Assembly: GCA_958295775.1 (NCBI GenBank) | Contig: CATQHC010000002.1 | Location: 124,001 to 188,000, forward strand | Length of the DNA: 64,000 nt | From: Chloroflexota bacterium | GTDB lineage: Bacteria; Chloroflexota; UBA11872; VXOZ01 | Direction: 5' to 3' | Shown: piece by piece, positions 38,226-48,034 of the stretch | How the letters are laid out: each line of letters opens with the position of its first letter | How positions within the stretch are numbered: position 1 is the first letter of the stretch | The notes under the pieces: model-generated | Seen by the model: the letters and a program-made list of their open reading frames with translations, nothing else | What the model was told of the DNA's origin: nothing | Database searches by the model: none | Made by a program: the position numbers and the translations under genes

Positions 38226-38336
38226 ATTCTCGGACGTATATAGAGCGCGCCATGTGGTAAAATCCCTGTCAAAGTGTATTGTGAAATGCTGCACAAAAGC
38301 CACGCAACGGCTGGCGTCCCGGGGCAGAGGTAACGT

Positions 38337-39956
38337 ATGGAAGTTCAGGCTACTGCGGAGAGTGTATCGCCTACACAGCAGGCGGGCGCACAGCGACGCA
38401 TTGTCATATACGACACGACGCTGCGTGACGGCGCACAGGCCGAGGGACTTTCTTTCGCCGCTGCGGACAAGATGAAGATTGCCCGCCGCTTAGATGAACT
38501 TGGCGTGCACTACTTAGAGGGCGGTTATCCGGGTTCCAATCCCAAGGACCAGGAATTCTTCCGTTTAGCGCAGGAGATTGAATGGAAGAATCTCACGATT
38601 ACGGCCTTCGGCAGCACGCGACATAAGTCAACAGACGTCGAGAACGACCCCGGGGTGCAGGCGCTCATCGAGACGGGCACACGGACCGTGTGTATCGTTG
38701 GGAAGTCGTGGGACCATCACGTTACGGCCGTGTTGGACACGACGCTGGCGAACAATCTGGCAATGATCGGCGAGACCATTGCCTATCTCAAACGTCACGG
38801 CCGCGAAGTCTTCTTTGACGCTGAACACTTTTTCGACGGTTACCGGGCAAGTCCGGAGTACGCCATGGCGGCGCTGCGCGCCGCCCATGAGGCAGGGGTC
38901 GATTGCCTGGTGCTGTGCGATACCAACGGCGGTAACACTCCCGAATACATTGGCGATGTCACGCGTCGGGTACACGCTGAATTCGATGTTCCGATCGGCA
39001 TCCACGCGCACAACGACGCCGATCTTGCTACCGCCAATACACTGGCGGCGGTGGCGAGCGGCGCCTCGCATGTACAGGGCACTGTGAATGGCATCGGCGA
39101 ACGCTGCGGTAATGCAAACCTGTGCACGGTGATTCCAAATCTGCAACTGAAATTGGGGTATGCGGTAATTCAACCCGACCAGTTGCAGCATCTCTCCGAC
39201 GCCGCACGTTTTGTGAGCGAAATTGCCAATATGGCGCTTAACCCCTTCATGCCCTATGTGGGACACTCCGCGTTTGCCCACAAGGCGGGTTACCATGCCG
39301 ACGGCATGGCGAAGAGTCAGATTGCGTATCAGCACGTCGAGCCGGCCCTCGTGGGCAATGAGATGCGGGTGCTAATCTCCGAATTGAGCGGGCGCAGCAG
39401 TGTACTCTCCCGTGCCGAGCGGCTCGGCTTCCGCCTTTCCCGCCAAAGCGAAGACCTCCACGGCCTGGTAGAGGAGATCAAAGACCTGGAGCAGCGCGGT
39501 TTCCAGTTCGAAGGCGCCGAGGCATCTTTCGAACTGCTCATCAAACGGCGCCAGCCTGACTATGTGCCGCCCTTCTCGCTCCTGGACTTTCTTGTCTTGG
39601 TTGAAACCCGCGGGGGACAAAGCATTCTCTCGGAGGCCACGGTCAAGATTCGCGTGGGCGATGAAGTCCAGCACACTGCCGCAGAGGGCAACGGGCCGGT
39701 TAATGCGTTGGACACCGCGATGCGCAAAGCGCTGATTTCTTCATATCCCCAGCTAAAGCAGGTGCGTCTTCTTGACTATAAGGTGCGCGTGCTGGACGAG
39801 AGCAGCGCTACCCGGGCCGGCGTGCGGGTGATGATCGAGAGCACGAACGGCCATTCCGAGTGGAGCACGGTAGGTAGTTCCACGAACATCATCGAAGCGA
39901 GTTACTCAGCGCTCGCAGACTCCTTGGAATACGCGATCCTCGTTACCGCTTCTTAA
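38337..39956 (+). CDS. cimA: (R)-citramalate synthase
   Basis: 539 aa; IYDTTLRDGAQAEGLSFAAADKMKIARRLDELGVHYLEGGYPGSNPKD, LVLCDTNGGNTPEYI, IGIHAHNDADLATANTLAAV, GTVNGIGERCGNANL. Confidence 0.94.
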   Translation: MEVQATAESVSPTQQAGAQRRIVIYDTTLRDGAQAEGLSFAAADKMKIARRLDELGVHYLEGGYPGSNPKDQEFFRLAQEIEWKNLTITAFGSTRHKSTDVENDPGVQALIETGTRTVCIVGKSWDHHVTAVLDTTLANNLAMIGETIAYLKRHGREVFFDAEHFFDGYRASPEYAMAALRAAHEAGVDCLVLCDTNGGNTPEYIGDVTRRVHAEFDVPIGIHAHNDADLATANTLAAVASGASHVQGTVNGIGERCGNANLCTVIPNLQLKLGYAVIQPDQLQHLSDAARFVSEIANMALNPFMPYVGHSAFAHKAGYHADGMAKSQIAYQHVEPALVGNEMRVLISELSGRSSVLSRAERLGFRLSRQSEDLHGLVEEIKDLEQRGFQFEGAEASFELLIKRRQPDYVPPFSLLDFLVLVETRGGQSILSEATVKIRVGDEVQHTAAEGNGPVNALDTAMRKALISSYPQLKQVRLLDYKVRVLDESSATRAGVRVMIESTNGHSEWSTVGSSTNIIEASYSALADSLEYAILVTAS

Positions 39957-39973
39957 CTCAATGCCAAGCAAGG

Positions 39974-40642
39974 TTGGTGCCGCGCGTGCGCTACCGGTGT
40001 TGTATCTTTGACTTTGCAGGCACCCTCGTCGACTTGCGTCCGGCTTTCATCGAGGCAACCCTTGCCGCTGCGGCACAGTGGGCGCCGGGCAAACTGTCCC
40101 GAGAAGACTTAACCGCACAACTTTCAGGCCCAGTTGCCGATCCCTTTGTGGAACTCGCCGCAGGCCGCGAATCGCTCGCGAATGAGATGCGGCACGTCTT
40201 CTTGCAGCACTTGGAAGCGCACCGGCAGGATTTCATAGTGCCGTTTCCGGGCGTTGTGGAGATGCTCGCCGCGCTGGGTAAGCTGGGGGCTAAAGCTGTT
40301 GTCACTTCCGGAAGCACCCGCGCCACGGGCAGCAGAGAGTTGGAAGCTAGTGGCATCGCGCCTCTCGTGCACGCCGCGGTGTTTCAAGATGACGTTTCAC
40401 GGCCCAAGCCCTTTGCCGATGCCGTGGTGCGGGCGCTGTCAGTGAGCGGCGCGTCCGCTAATGAGGCGCTGCTGATCGGCGACAGCAACTTGGACGTGCA
40501 GTCCGGTCGACTGGCCGGCGTGCGCACCGGCGCCGCGCTCTGGGGAGCATTGGACATGGAGGCGCTGCTCGCGGAGAATCCCGATATTGTCTTTGCGGGG
40601 CCTGCCGACGTGGTGGGCTTCTTCGGCAAGCCAGGTCCATAG
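39974..40642 (+). CDS. HAD-superfamily hydrolase (TTG start)
   Basis: 222 aa; CIFDFAGTLVDL, AVVTSGSTRATGSRELEASGI, DDVSRPKPFADAVVRAL, LLIGDSNLDVQSGRLAGVRTGAAL. Confidence 0.85.
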   Translation: MVPRVRYRCCIFDFAGTLVDLRPAFIEATLAAAAQWAPGKLSREDLTAQLSGPVADPFVELAAGRESLANEMRHVFLQHLEAHRQDFIVPFPGVVEMLAALGKLGAKAVVTSGSTRATGSRELEASGIAPLVHAAVFQDDVSRPKPFADAVVRALSVSGASANEALLIGDSNLDVQSGRLAGVRTGAALWGALDMEALLAENPDIVFAGPADVVGFFGKPGP

Positions 40643-40732
40643 CCGAATGTTACTCGCAAGGTGGACTGATGCAAGTCTTGCATCAGTCGTTTTCAGCATT
40701 GACAAGCAGGGCCGTATTCGCAGTAGACGTGC

Positions 40733-42055
40733 CTATGGGGAGGCAATGCGGGAGCCCGCGCGCATGCGCTCTATCCACATATCGGGATCATTGATCTCAG
40801 CCAAGGTTGGCACCGTCTGATCAGATTCCCAAACGTGGTTGAGAAAGGTCATATCTTCGTTGTTCACAACGTGGCGCACAAAACGCTCTCCCAGGCGGTA
40901 TTGAGCCAGTTTTAGATCGAAGCCCAGCAGCCGCATGAACGCGCGTTCCAATGAACCCCGCTTGCGTTCTTCCAATCGCTTGCGCATGGCAGGAAATCCG
41001 GGGATGAGCTGTTCGCCCAATTCGTCCATGATGTAGTTGCCGTAGCCTTCCACGAGGCTCATCACGCCCTGTATGCGCACGAGCATCTCCCGCTGTTCCG
41101 GCGTAGTGAGAACGCCCATCAACCCACCCAGGCCCTCTCTTTTATCCTTGGCTTCAGCGCCCGGGAGCAACATCGCTCGCAAGGGGTGCGAGGACTCCTG
41201 CAGAATCTCGCGGAAACTCTCAATATACGCTTCGATAAGGCTCCCCAGATATCCTGCCAGCCAGGGCGCTACCTGAAACTGAATTGCATGCGTGGTCTCG
41301 TGCAGCGCAATCCAAAGCCGAAACGCCTCGGGAGGAATTTCGAGGCGAGTCTGCAAACGACGGATATTCGGTTCAACAAAGTAAATTCGGTTTGCCGATG
41401 CTGCTGCTGATCCCTCTGCGGAAGCCGGCGGCGCCAAGAACGGCATGTCGAATTGACCCAGGACATGCCGGGACAGGAAGCCCAACACGACGCCCATTTG
41501 CGCGGAGAGAGTAAGCTGCATGCCGCCGTGCGCCAGCCGAAATAGCGTACCCTTATTTGATCCCACACTGTCGAGATATACGTCTTCTAGGGGCCGCAGC
41601 AATCGTTGCACCGTGCCCAAATTTCGCTGTACCCAGAGGGGACGGTCCAATACCTCCACTTCGTGACGATCGGACACTGCGGGGAGTTGGATGAAGGGGA
41701 CGATCTGTTCGTGGCTGATGCGAACGAGCGCTTGGTAGTCGGCCAAGAGCGCTTCTCGCGCCTGGGAGGGAAGGACGCTGCCAGGGTCTCGGGCGGCGAT
41801 GTGCAACGCAATTCGCTCTGTCCGCGGCCAGTCAACGATATCCGGCTGTACGCGTGCGGCAACGCGCCGGGCCAGTATATATCCTCCACTGAGCAGGAGG
41901 CCGATTGCGACGCCGAGTAATGCCGCCTTCTTCTGGTTGCGCATCACGCGACAACTGCAGTCGCTGCAGCCAGTAGTTGCCAATTGGATTTGCTTGGAGC
42001 CAAGCTCTACCTCCCTTATGCGTTGCGTTCCCAGAATATAACATACCCACGCCAA
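40733..42055 (-). CDS. Zinc-dependent metalloprotease (DUF2342-like, F420-associated type)
   Basis: 440 aa; EAFRLWIALHETTHAIQFQVAPWLAGYL (HExxH), N-terminal TM segment. Annotated start lies in a hairpin; a downstream ATG (MRNQKKAALLG) may be the true start. Confidence 0.8.
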   Translation of the reverse strand: MAWVCYILGTQRIREVELGSKQIQLATTGCSDCSCRVMRNQKKAALLGVAIGLLLSGGYILARRVAARVQPDIVDWPRTERIALHIAARDPGSVLPSQAREALLADYQALVRISHEQIVPFIQLPAVSDRHEVEVLDRPLWVQRNLGTVQRLLRPLEDVYLDSVGSNKGTLFRLAHGGMQLTLSAQMGVVLGFLSRHVLGQFDMPFLAPPASAEGSAAASANRIYFVEPNIRRLQTRLEIPPEAFRLWIALHETTHAIQFQVAPWLAGYLGSLIEAYIESFREILQESSHPLRAMLLPGAEAKDKREGLGGLMGVLTTPEQREMLVRIQGVMSLVEGYGNYIMDELGEQLIPGFPAMRKRLEERKRGSLERAFMRLLGFDLKLAQYRLGERFVRHVVNNEDMTFLNHVWESDQTVPTLAEINDPDMWIERMRAGSRIASP

Positions 42056-42070
42056 GCGTGGGTATGTTAT
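42038..42070. repeat. Perfect 15-bp inverted repeat with CAA loop: ATAACATACCCACGC-CAA-GCGTGGGTATGTTAT
   Basis: Left arm 42038-42052, right arm 42056-42070, exact complement. Confidence 0.9.
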
Positions 42071-42167
42071 TCATCTTCCAACCGCCGCCGGATGTTCGCC
42101 CCTATGTATGGACACCCGGCAGAACGCGGTGGAGCGCATTTCGTAGCGTACCAACCATGATTGCGGT

Positions 42168-42437
42168 TCAGGTGGGCGTAGCGACCGTCTCTTTGCCGGA
42201 TGCGGCCTTTACCTTTGCCGCCAACTCACTGTCGGTACCGGCATCAACTGCAATCTGCATGAATTCGTCGCCACTCATGCCCAGATCGCGCAACACTTGC
42301 TGGTCCATCGGGCACGGATAGATGTACTCGCCGATGTAGCCGCCGTGCTTCGCGCGGGCTTTATCGGCCATGCGGCCAATCCACTCCAGTCCGTCGATCA
42401 CGATTTCGCGTTCCCGCGGTTTCCACTCTTCAGCCAT
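42168..42437 (-). CDS. Small DUF5069-like protein
   Basis: 89 aa; EREIVIDGLEWIGRMADKARAKHGGYIGEYIYPCPMDQQVLRDLGMSGDEFMQIA resembles DUF5069 family. Confidence 0.65.
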   Translation of the reverse strand: MAEEWKPREREIVIDGLEWIGRMADKARAKHGGYIGEYIYPCPMDQQVLRDLGMSGDEFMQIAVDAGTDSELAAKVKAASGKETVATPT

Positions 42438-42451
42438 CGGACTCTCCTTCC

Positions 42452-43516
42452 TCAGAAACAGTCTTGCCTTAAACCCTGTGCGAATACTGTGGCGATGAGC
42501 CTGCGTACCGATTCCGCCGGAGACTGGGATGCGAGCGGAAATAGCGCCAATTGCAGGGCCTGTTGTAGCTTCCGCCGCAGCAACTCATCCTTGGAACCCG
42601 GCCGGCCTTGCTCCCCGTTCAGGAGCAACCGCACCACCTCGCTCCAAAGTACCACGTGATGCATATCCAACTGCGCGCTTTCAATGCATCCACTTTCAAC
42701 GTACCATCGCTCCTCACCGTGGGTCAAGAGTGACTGAAGCGGCGCGCTGGGCTCGCGGGCGCCCACTGCGGCGGCATATTGCGCCAGGCGCGCTTCAGGC
42801 CAATCGAGGCCGATAACGGCGAAGTCGATAAACCAAACCGCGCATCCGTCTGTGAGCACATTGCGGGGCGTGCAGTCGCGGCCGCCAAACGTCAAACGAC
42901 CTGAGCAAATTGCATCAGCAACTGCCGACCACGCCTCGCGCAAGGTGGATTCCCAACCCTGCGGCGGCGAGTGCTTGCAGTAAGCGGCAAGACGCGCAAA
43001 CGTCTCAGGCGCGCGGTCACAGCGCTCGCGCATCGCTTCGTGGCGGCGGGTCTGTTCACCGGTTCCGCTGAGAGGCAGCCGTGCGGCGAGCCCCCGGAAG
43101 GCCGTTTCAAGGGCGTCACAACCCCGCAACAAACTTTGGGCCAAGCCGCTGTAGTTGTGAGGTTGTTCGGCATGGCATCTCCCTGCGCCATGCATTGCAT
43201 CCGCGAGCGTAAGCGACCCCAGCCACTCGGTAACTACGAGGCGCTGCTGCGGGTCCCATTGCAGTGGGCGCGCGATCGGCGCGCCGAGCCGGTGAAGCAT
43301 CTGCAGGATGCCGAATTCGATCTCACCGGCGCCGTCATGCCTGTGGCGCTTGACGGCCACCTGTTCGCCAGACGCCAAGACCGCGTGCCAGACGTCTGCT
43401 CCTTGAGCGCCTCCTCCGGCCACTGGCCGCAGCGAGCGCACTGGGCCCATGGCAGAATCCAGATGGTCGCCCAGCGTGCGGCCTACTTCACTCTCGCGGG
43501 GTCTATCCATCGACAA
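42452..43516 (-). CDS. Phosphotransferase / APH-like kinase
   Basis: 354 aa; GAQGADVWHAVLASGEQVAVKRHRHDGAGEIEFGILQMLHRLGAPIARPLQWD, LVVTEWLGSLTLADAM, LTFGGRDCTPRNVLTDGCAVWFIDFAVIGLDWPEARLAQYAAA. Confidence 0.7.
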   Translation of the reverse strand: MSMDRPRESEVGRTLGDHLDSAMGPVRSLRPVAGGGAQGADVWHAVLASGEQVAVKRHRHDGAGEIEFGILQMLHRLGAPIARPLQWDPQQRLVVTEWLGSLTLADAMHGAGRCHAEQPHNYSGLAQSLLRGCDALETAFRGLAARLPLSGTGEQTRRHEAMRERCDRAPETFARLAAYCKHSPPQGWESTLREAWSAVADAICSGRLTFGGRDCTPRNVLTDGCAVWFIDFAVIGLDWPEARLAQYAAAVGAREPSAPLQSLLTHGEERWYVESGCIESAQLDMHHVVLWSEVVRLLLNGEQGRPGSKDELLRRKLQQALQLALFPLASQSPAESVRRLIATVFAQGLRQDCF

Positions 43517-43711
43517 CTGCGTCCCTCTGTGCGCACTGTTTCCCCCACTTTAACCCGTGCAAGTCTTGCCATCAGGGGCAGCGTCGTCGCCGACACAAAC
43601 TGGGAATCCGGAGAGCCTGGGCTTTTGTTCGCGGTATTTGGCCTATGGTATCATCACAGAGATGAGCGTGGCGGAGGCGAGGCGGCACGAATTGAGCGTA
43701 GGTGGCACCGT

Positions 43712-45163
43712 ATGGATACACGTGAACTCGTTGCAAGGCTGCAGTCCGTCCTAGCCGAAGAACACGTTGTGCACTTGCCTGAAGACCTCATCGTGTTTGA
43801 GCGCGACGCCTCCATTGACGCCCAACTTCCCGCCGCTGTCGTTTTTCCCCGCACTACTGCGGAAGTCAGCGAAGTCTTGGCGCTGGCGAGCGAGTTGAAA
43901 GTGCCGGTGGTGCCCAAGGGTGCTGGTACGGGGTTGTCCGGCGGCGCGGTGCCGGAAGAGAACGGCATACTGCTCTCCGTCAGCCGCATGCGGGATATAT
44001 TGGAAATCGATGTAGAGAACCGCACTGCGCTGGTTGAGCCGGGTGTCGTGAATCTCGAACTCTCCAGCGAAGTCAAGCACCTGGGTTTGTACTATGCTCC
44101 CGATCCCTCGAGCCAGTACGCGTGTACGTTGGGCGGCAATGTCGCGGAAAACTCCGGTGGCGCCCACTGTTTGCGGTACGGCTGTACCATCAACCATGTG
44201 CTGGGCCTAGAGGTTGTCTTTCCCGGTGGCGAGGTAGCTTGGGTTGGCGGCAAGGCCCCCGATGCGCCGGGCTACGACCTCATGAGCGCAATCATTGGCT
44301 CTGAAGGGACAATGGGTGTCGTCACCAAGATCCTGGTCAAACTCCTGCCGGTTCCCGAGGCGGTTGAGACCTACCTGGCGATTTTTGAGAACGTGCCCGA
44401 TGCGTGTCGAGCAGTCTCATCGATCATTGGCAATGGCATAATCCCGGCAGCCTTGGAAATCATGGACCAGGTAGTTACCAAAGCGATTGAAGAGGCCCAC
44501 CAGGTCGGCTACCCCGCTGATGCCGGCGGTGTGCTTATCATCGAGATTGACGGCATGCAAGAAGAGCTTGATGAACAACGGGATTCGATTCTGAGCTTGT
44601 GCCAGGAAGCCGGCGCTCGCGAAATTAGAGTGGCACAAACGGCCGCCGAGCGAGAGACCGTGTGGAAAGGCCGTAAAGGCGCCATCGGCGCCCTCGGTCG
44701 GTTAGCGCCGAACTACTACATACAGGATTGTGTCGTGCCGCGCACCAAGTTGCCTGAGATCATGGGCTTTGTGGAAGACGTGGCGGCGCGCTATGACATC
44801 ATCATCGCAAACGTATTCCATGCCGGGGACGGCAACCTGCACCCAAATCTGCTCTTCGACGTGCGCGACGGCGACCAAGTCCAGCGCGTAATTGCGGCGG
44901 GAGAAGAGATCATCCGCGCCTGCATCGACGCCGGCGGCTCGCTCTCCGGAGAGCACGGCATTGGCACTGAGAAGCAAGAATACATGGACTGGCTCTACGG
45001 TGAAGAGGACTTGGAAGCCATGCGTAAGCTAAAGCGGGCGTTCGATCCCGATTGGCTTTTCAACCCCTCCAAGGTGTTTCCCACCGGTGAAGGTCCGCAC
45101 GCGGCGAAGATCCACATTGGCAAGGCCCCGGTCCACGCTACGGCAGCTGCGGTCTGGAAGTAG
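43712..45163 (+). CDS. glcD: Glycolate/lactate oxidase FAD-binding subunit GlcD
   Basis: PRTTAEVSEVLALASELKVPVVPKGAGTGLSGGAVPEENGILLSVSRM, GGNVAENSGGAHCLRYG, NVFHAGDGNLHPNLLFD, GGSLSGEHGIGTEK. ATG at 43712; ORF extension to 42971 overlaps the antisense kinase. Confidence 0.95.
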   Translation: MDTRELVARLQSVLAEEHVVHLPEDLIVFERDASIDAQLPAAVVFPRTTAEVSEVLALASELKVPVVPKGAGTGLSGGAVPEENGILLSVSRMRDILEIDVENRTALVEPGVVNLELSSEVKHLGLYYAPDPSSQYACTLGGNVAENSGGAHCLRYGCTINHVLGLEVVFPGGEVAWVGGKAPDAPGYDLMSAIIGSEGTMGVVTKILVKLLPVPEAVETYLAIFENVPDACRAVSSIIGNGIIPAALEIMDQVVTKAIEEAHQVGYPADAGGVLIIEIDGMQEELDEQRDSILSLCQEAGAREIRVAQTAAERETVWKGRKGAIGALGRLAPNYYIQDCVVPRTKLPEIMGFVEDVAARYDIIIANVFHAGDGNLHPNLLFDVRDGDQVQRVIAAGEEIIRACIDAGGSLSGEHGIGTEKQEYMDWLYGEEDLEAMRKLKRAFDPDWLFNPSKVFPTGEGPHAAKIHIGKAPVHATAAAVWK

Positions 45164-45177
45164 GAAACATAGACGCC

Positions 45178-46518
45178 TTGCTGACCGAGACACTCCACTC
45201 CCAGCTTGCCGAGATCGTCTCACAGGAGGCGATTACTTCCGATAGTCCCACCGTGGATGGCAAGCGCCCTGCGTTAGGCGTCGCGCCACGATCGGTCGCT
45301 GAACTGGCAGCGGTTGTTGCGGAGTTGCACGCTGCTGAGACCGCGACCATTCCCTTTGGCGGCGGCACCATGCTTGATCTCGGCGCGCCGCCGACGGCTG
45401 CCGAGGTAGCCCTCGGCACCGGCAGCCTAAACGCGATCTCGGGCTATGAACCTGCCGATCTCATAGTGACCGCAGAGGCCGGTGTGACCGTTGCAGTCCT
45501 GCAAGCGACCCTCCGCGAGCATGACCAGACTTTGCCGCTTGAGGTGCCGTGCCCTGACCGAGCCACGATCGGTGGGGCCGTGGCGGCAAACGTGCATGGG
45601 CCGCTGCGCTATACGTTCGGAACCGCGAAGGACCTCGTCATGGGCATGCAATTCATCCAAGGGGACGGCACCCTCGTCAAAAGCGGCGGCGAGGTGGTAA
45701 AAAACGTGGCCGGGTTTGGTCTCCACAAATTGCAGGTCGGCGCTCTTGGCACACTGGGCGTAATCGCCACAGCCACATTCAAGGTATATCCCTTGCCCAG
45801 GGCGGACCAGTCGCTTATATTTGCGTTTGAGGACAGCGACGCGGCCTTTACGGCGGCAGCCGCGGTGCGCGCCCACCAGCCGGCGGCGGCGTTAGTTGGT
45901 GATGCGGTGGCTCAGCAGTGCTTGTTTGGCGCGGTGCGCGGCGCCCACGTGTTGCTGGTGCGCTTCATGGGCGCACAGGGAGCCGTCGCGCGGCAAGTGC
46001 GCGCTGCCACGGCCGTGGGAACTGAAGCGGGCGCTCGTGCTACGGAAGTTTTTGGAGAGACGGAAAGCGCGACCCTGTGGCAATTGTGCGTTGACTTGGG
46101 GTCGGACAGTGCCCCAACGAATGTCTTGTTCAAGGCGAGTGCCGTGCCCTCAGAAATGCGGCACGTCTATGCGGACCTCTTGCGGGCCGCAGAGCCGCTT
46201 GATGAACATGCGGGCTTCGTGGCCGATCCACTCAATGGCTCCTTGAAGTGCGGGATTCACGCGGCGGATGCACAGCCTCAGGATTCTTCCGTAGACGCGG
46301 ACACCTTGGCGCGGCATCTTAGATTTCTGCAACACGCGCGCGCAGTCAGCCAGGAGCATGGGGGCAGTCTCGTGCTGCAGCGGGGCACGGTGGCGCTCAA
46401 GGCTGCCTTCGACGTTTGGGGACCGAGCCCGCAGGGACTGCAATTCATGCAGAACCTCAAGCAAGCATTCGATCCTCACCGAATTCTCAACCCCGGCCGG
46501 TTTGTTGCCGGCATATAG
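45178..46518 (+). CDS. glcE: Glycolate oxidase subunit GlcE (FAD-binding), TTG start
   Basis: 446 aa; PFGGGTMLDLGAPP, DLIVTAEAGVTVAVLQATLREHDQTLPLEVP, IGGAVAANVHGPLRYTFGTAKDLVMGMQFIQGDGTLVKSGGEVVKNVAGF. Confidence 0.93.
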   Translation: MLTETLHSQLAEIVSQEAITSDSPTVDGKRPALGVAPRSVAELAAVVAELHAAETATIPFGGGTMLDLGAPPTAAEVALGTGSLNAISGYEPADLIVTAEAGVTVAVLQATLREHDQTLPLEVPCPDRATIGGAVAANVHGPLRYTFGTAKDLVMGMQFIQGDGTLVKSGGEVVKNVAGFGLHKLQVGALGTLGVIATATFKVYPLPRADQSLIFAFEDSDAAFTAAAAVRAHQPAAALVGDAVAQQCLFGAVRGAHVLLVRFMGAQGAVARQVRAATAVGTEAGARATEVFGETESATLWQLCVDLGSDSAPTNVLFKASAVPSEMRHVYADLLRAAEPLDEHAGFVADPLNGSLKCGIHAADAQPQDSSVDADTLARHLRFLQHARAVSQEHGGSLVLQRGTVALKAAFDVWGPSPQGLQFMQNLKQAFDPHRILNPGRFVAGI

Positions 46519-46554
46519 CGAAAATTTCTACCAAATCGAGCAAGCAAAGCCAAC

Positions 46555-47916
46555 GTGAAAACCGAAGTCGGTCAACCAGGGCTCGTAATCCCTGAGAAAG
46601 ACAACGAGCGCGTGCGCTTTGAGGGTCTCACCGACGAAGACCTGGCCCAATGCGTGCACTGCGGTCTCTGTCTCAATGCGTGCCCTACGTACCGCGAGAC
46701 CGGCTTGGAGATGGAGAGCCCCCGCGGCCGCATCTATCTGGTAAAAGCGGCCAAGGAAGAGCGCATTCCCATCAATGAGACGTTCTTGCAGCACATTTTC
46801 CTGTGCCTGGACTGCCGGGCGTGCGAAACCGCCTGTCCGTCCGGCGTGCAGTACGGCAAGATCATCGAGGCAGCGCGTGGAGAAGCGATCAAGGCGCAGC
46901 CTGGCGGCAGGCTGCCGCGCTTTCTTCGCTGGCTCGTTTTTAAGCAGATCTTCCCGTTTCCTGGCCGGTTGCGCCTGTTTGCTAACCTGCTGCGTTTCTA
47001 CCAGAATTCCGGGGTGCAAGGTCTCGTGCGCAAGAGCGGGCTGTTGAAGCTCTTCGGCGGTTTTGGACAGGCGGAAACGCTGCTGCCCAAGTTGTCGTCC
47101 GAGTTTTTTGCCGCTCCTGAGGCAGAAGTTGTGCCTGCGCGCGGCGAGACCAAACGCCGGGTGGGGTTCGTGACCGGCTGCATCATGCCTTACTTCTTTG
47201 GCGAGACCAATCGCGCAACCGTAAGCGTGCTCACGCGCAACGGGTGCGAGGTTGTAATTCCGAAGAGTCAGCGTTGCTGCGGCGCGCTGGGCGTGCACGC
47301 CGGCGCCCGTGAAACCGCACAGGAACTCGCCCGGCGGAACATCGCTGCCTTCGAACCCTACGGCCTTGACGTAATCATCAGCAATGCGGCGGGTTGCGGG
47401 ACTGCATTGAAAGAGTATGAGGTGCTGCTGGAGAATGATCCTGAGTACGCGGAGCGCGCGGTCGCATTCTCAGAGAAGGTGAAAGACATTAGCGAGTTTC
47501 TGGTTGACATCGAAGTAGATACCTCGTTTGGGGCGATGGACAAGCGTGTCACGTATCAGGATGCGTGCCACCTTGCGCACGGTCAGCGTGTGCGCTCGCA
47601 GCCGCGAGAATTGCTGCAGTCGATACCGGGTCTTGAATTCGTAGAGATGAAGAATTCAGATCATTGTTGCGGCAGTGCGGGAGTCTATAACATTGTACAG
47701 GCCGATATGGCACAGCGCGTCGTGGCGCCGAAAGTGCAGAACATAGAGAACACGGAAGCCGACTATGTGGTTGTTGGCAATCCGGGCTGCATGCTGCAGA
47801 TGGATAATGCCCTGGCTGCAAGCGGCGTTTCCACACGGTCGATCCATACGATGGAATTGTTGGAGCAAGCCTATCAAGCCGCCGAGTCCAATGGACATGC
47901 AGATTCCGATGCTTGA
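46555..47916 (+). CDS. glcF: Glycolate oxidase iron-sulfur subunit GlcF (GTG start)
   Basis: 453 aa; CVHCGLCLNACPTYRETGLEMESPRGRI, CLDCRACETACPSGVQYG, CCR-type motifs CCGALGVHAG and SDHCCGSAGVYN. Confidence 0.95.
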   Translation: MKTEVGQPGLVIPEKDNERVRFEGLTDEDLAQCVHCGLCLNACPTYRETGLEMESPRGRIYLVKAAKEERIPINETFLQHIFLCLDCRACETACPSGVQYGKIIEAARGEAIKAQPGGRLPRFLRWLVFKQIFPFPGRLRLFANLLRFYQNSGVQGLVRKSGLLKLFGGFGQAETLLPKLSSEFFAAPEAEVVPARGETKRRVGFVTGCIMPYFFGETNRATVSVLTRNGCEVVIPKSQRCCGALGVHAGARETAQELARRNIAAFEPYGLDVIISNAAGCGTALKEYEVLLENDPEYAERAVAFSEKVKDISEFLVDIEVDTSFGAMDKRVTYQDACHLAHGQRVRSQPRELLQSIPGLEFVEMKNSDHCCGSAGVYNIVQADMAQRVVAPKVQNIENTEADYVVVGNPGCMLQMDNALAASGVSTRSIHTMELLEQAYQAAESNGHADSDA

Positions 47917-48034
47917 ACGAGTTCAACGAGCAGTGGAGGCGCAAATTGAAAACGGACGTCATTTCGCGGTCAAGGACGACCCGAGACGAACATTAACCAT
48001 AGGTACTTTGAGAACTTAGGAAGGAGCCCAAACC

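Noticed and set aside
42971-43711. 247-residue N-terminal extension of glcD
   Set aside because: Antisense to the phosphotransferase gene; canonical GlcD N-terminus begins at ATG 43712.
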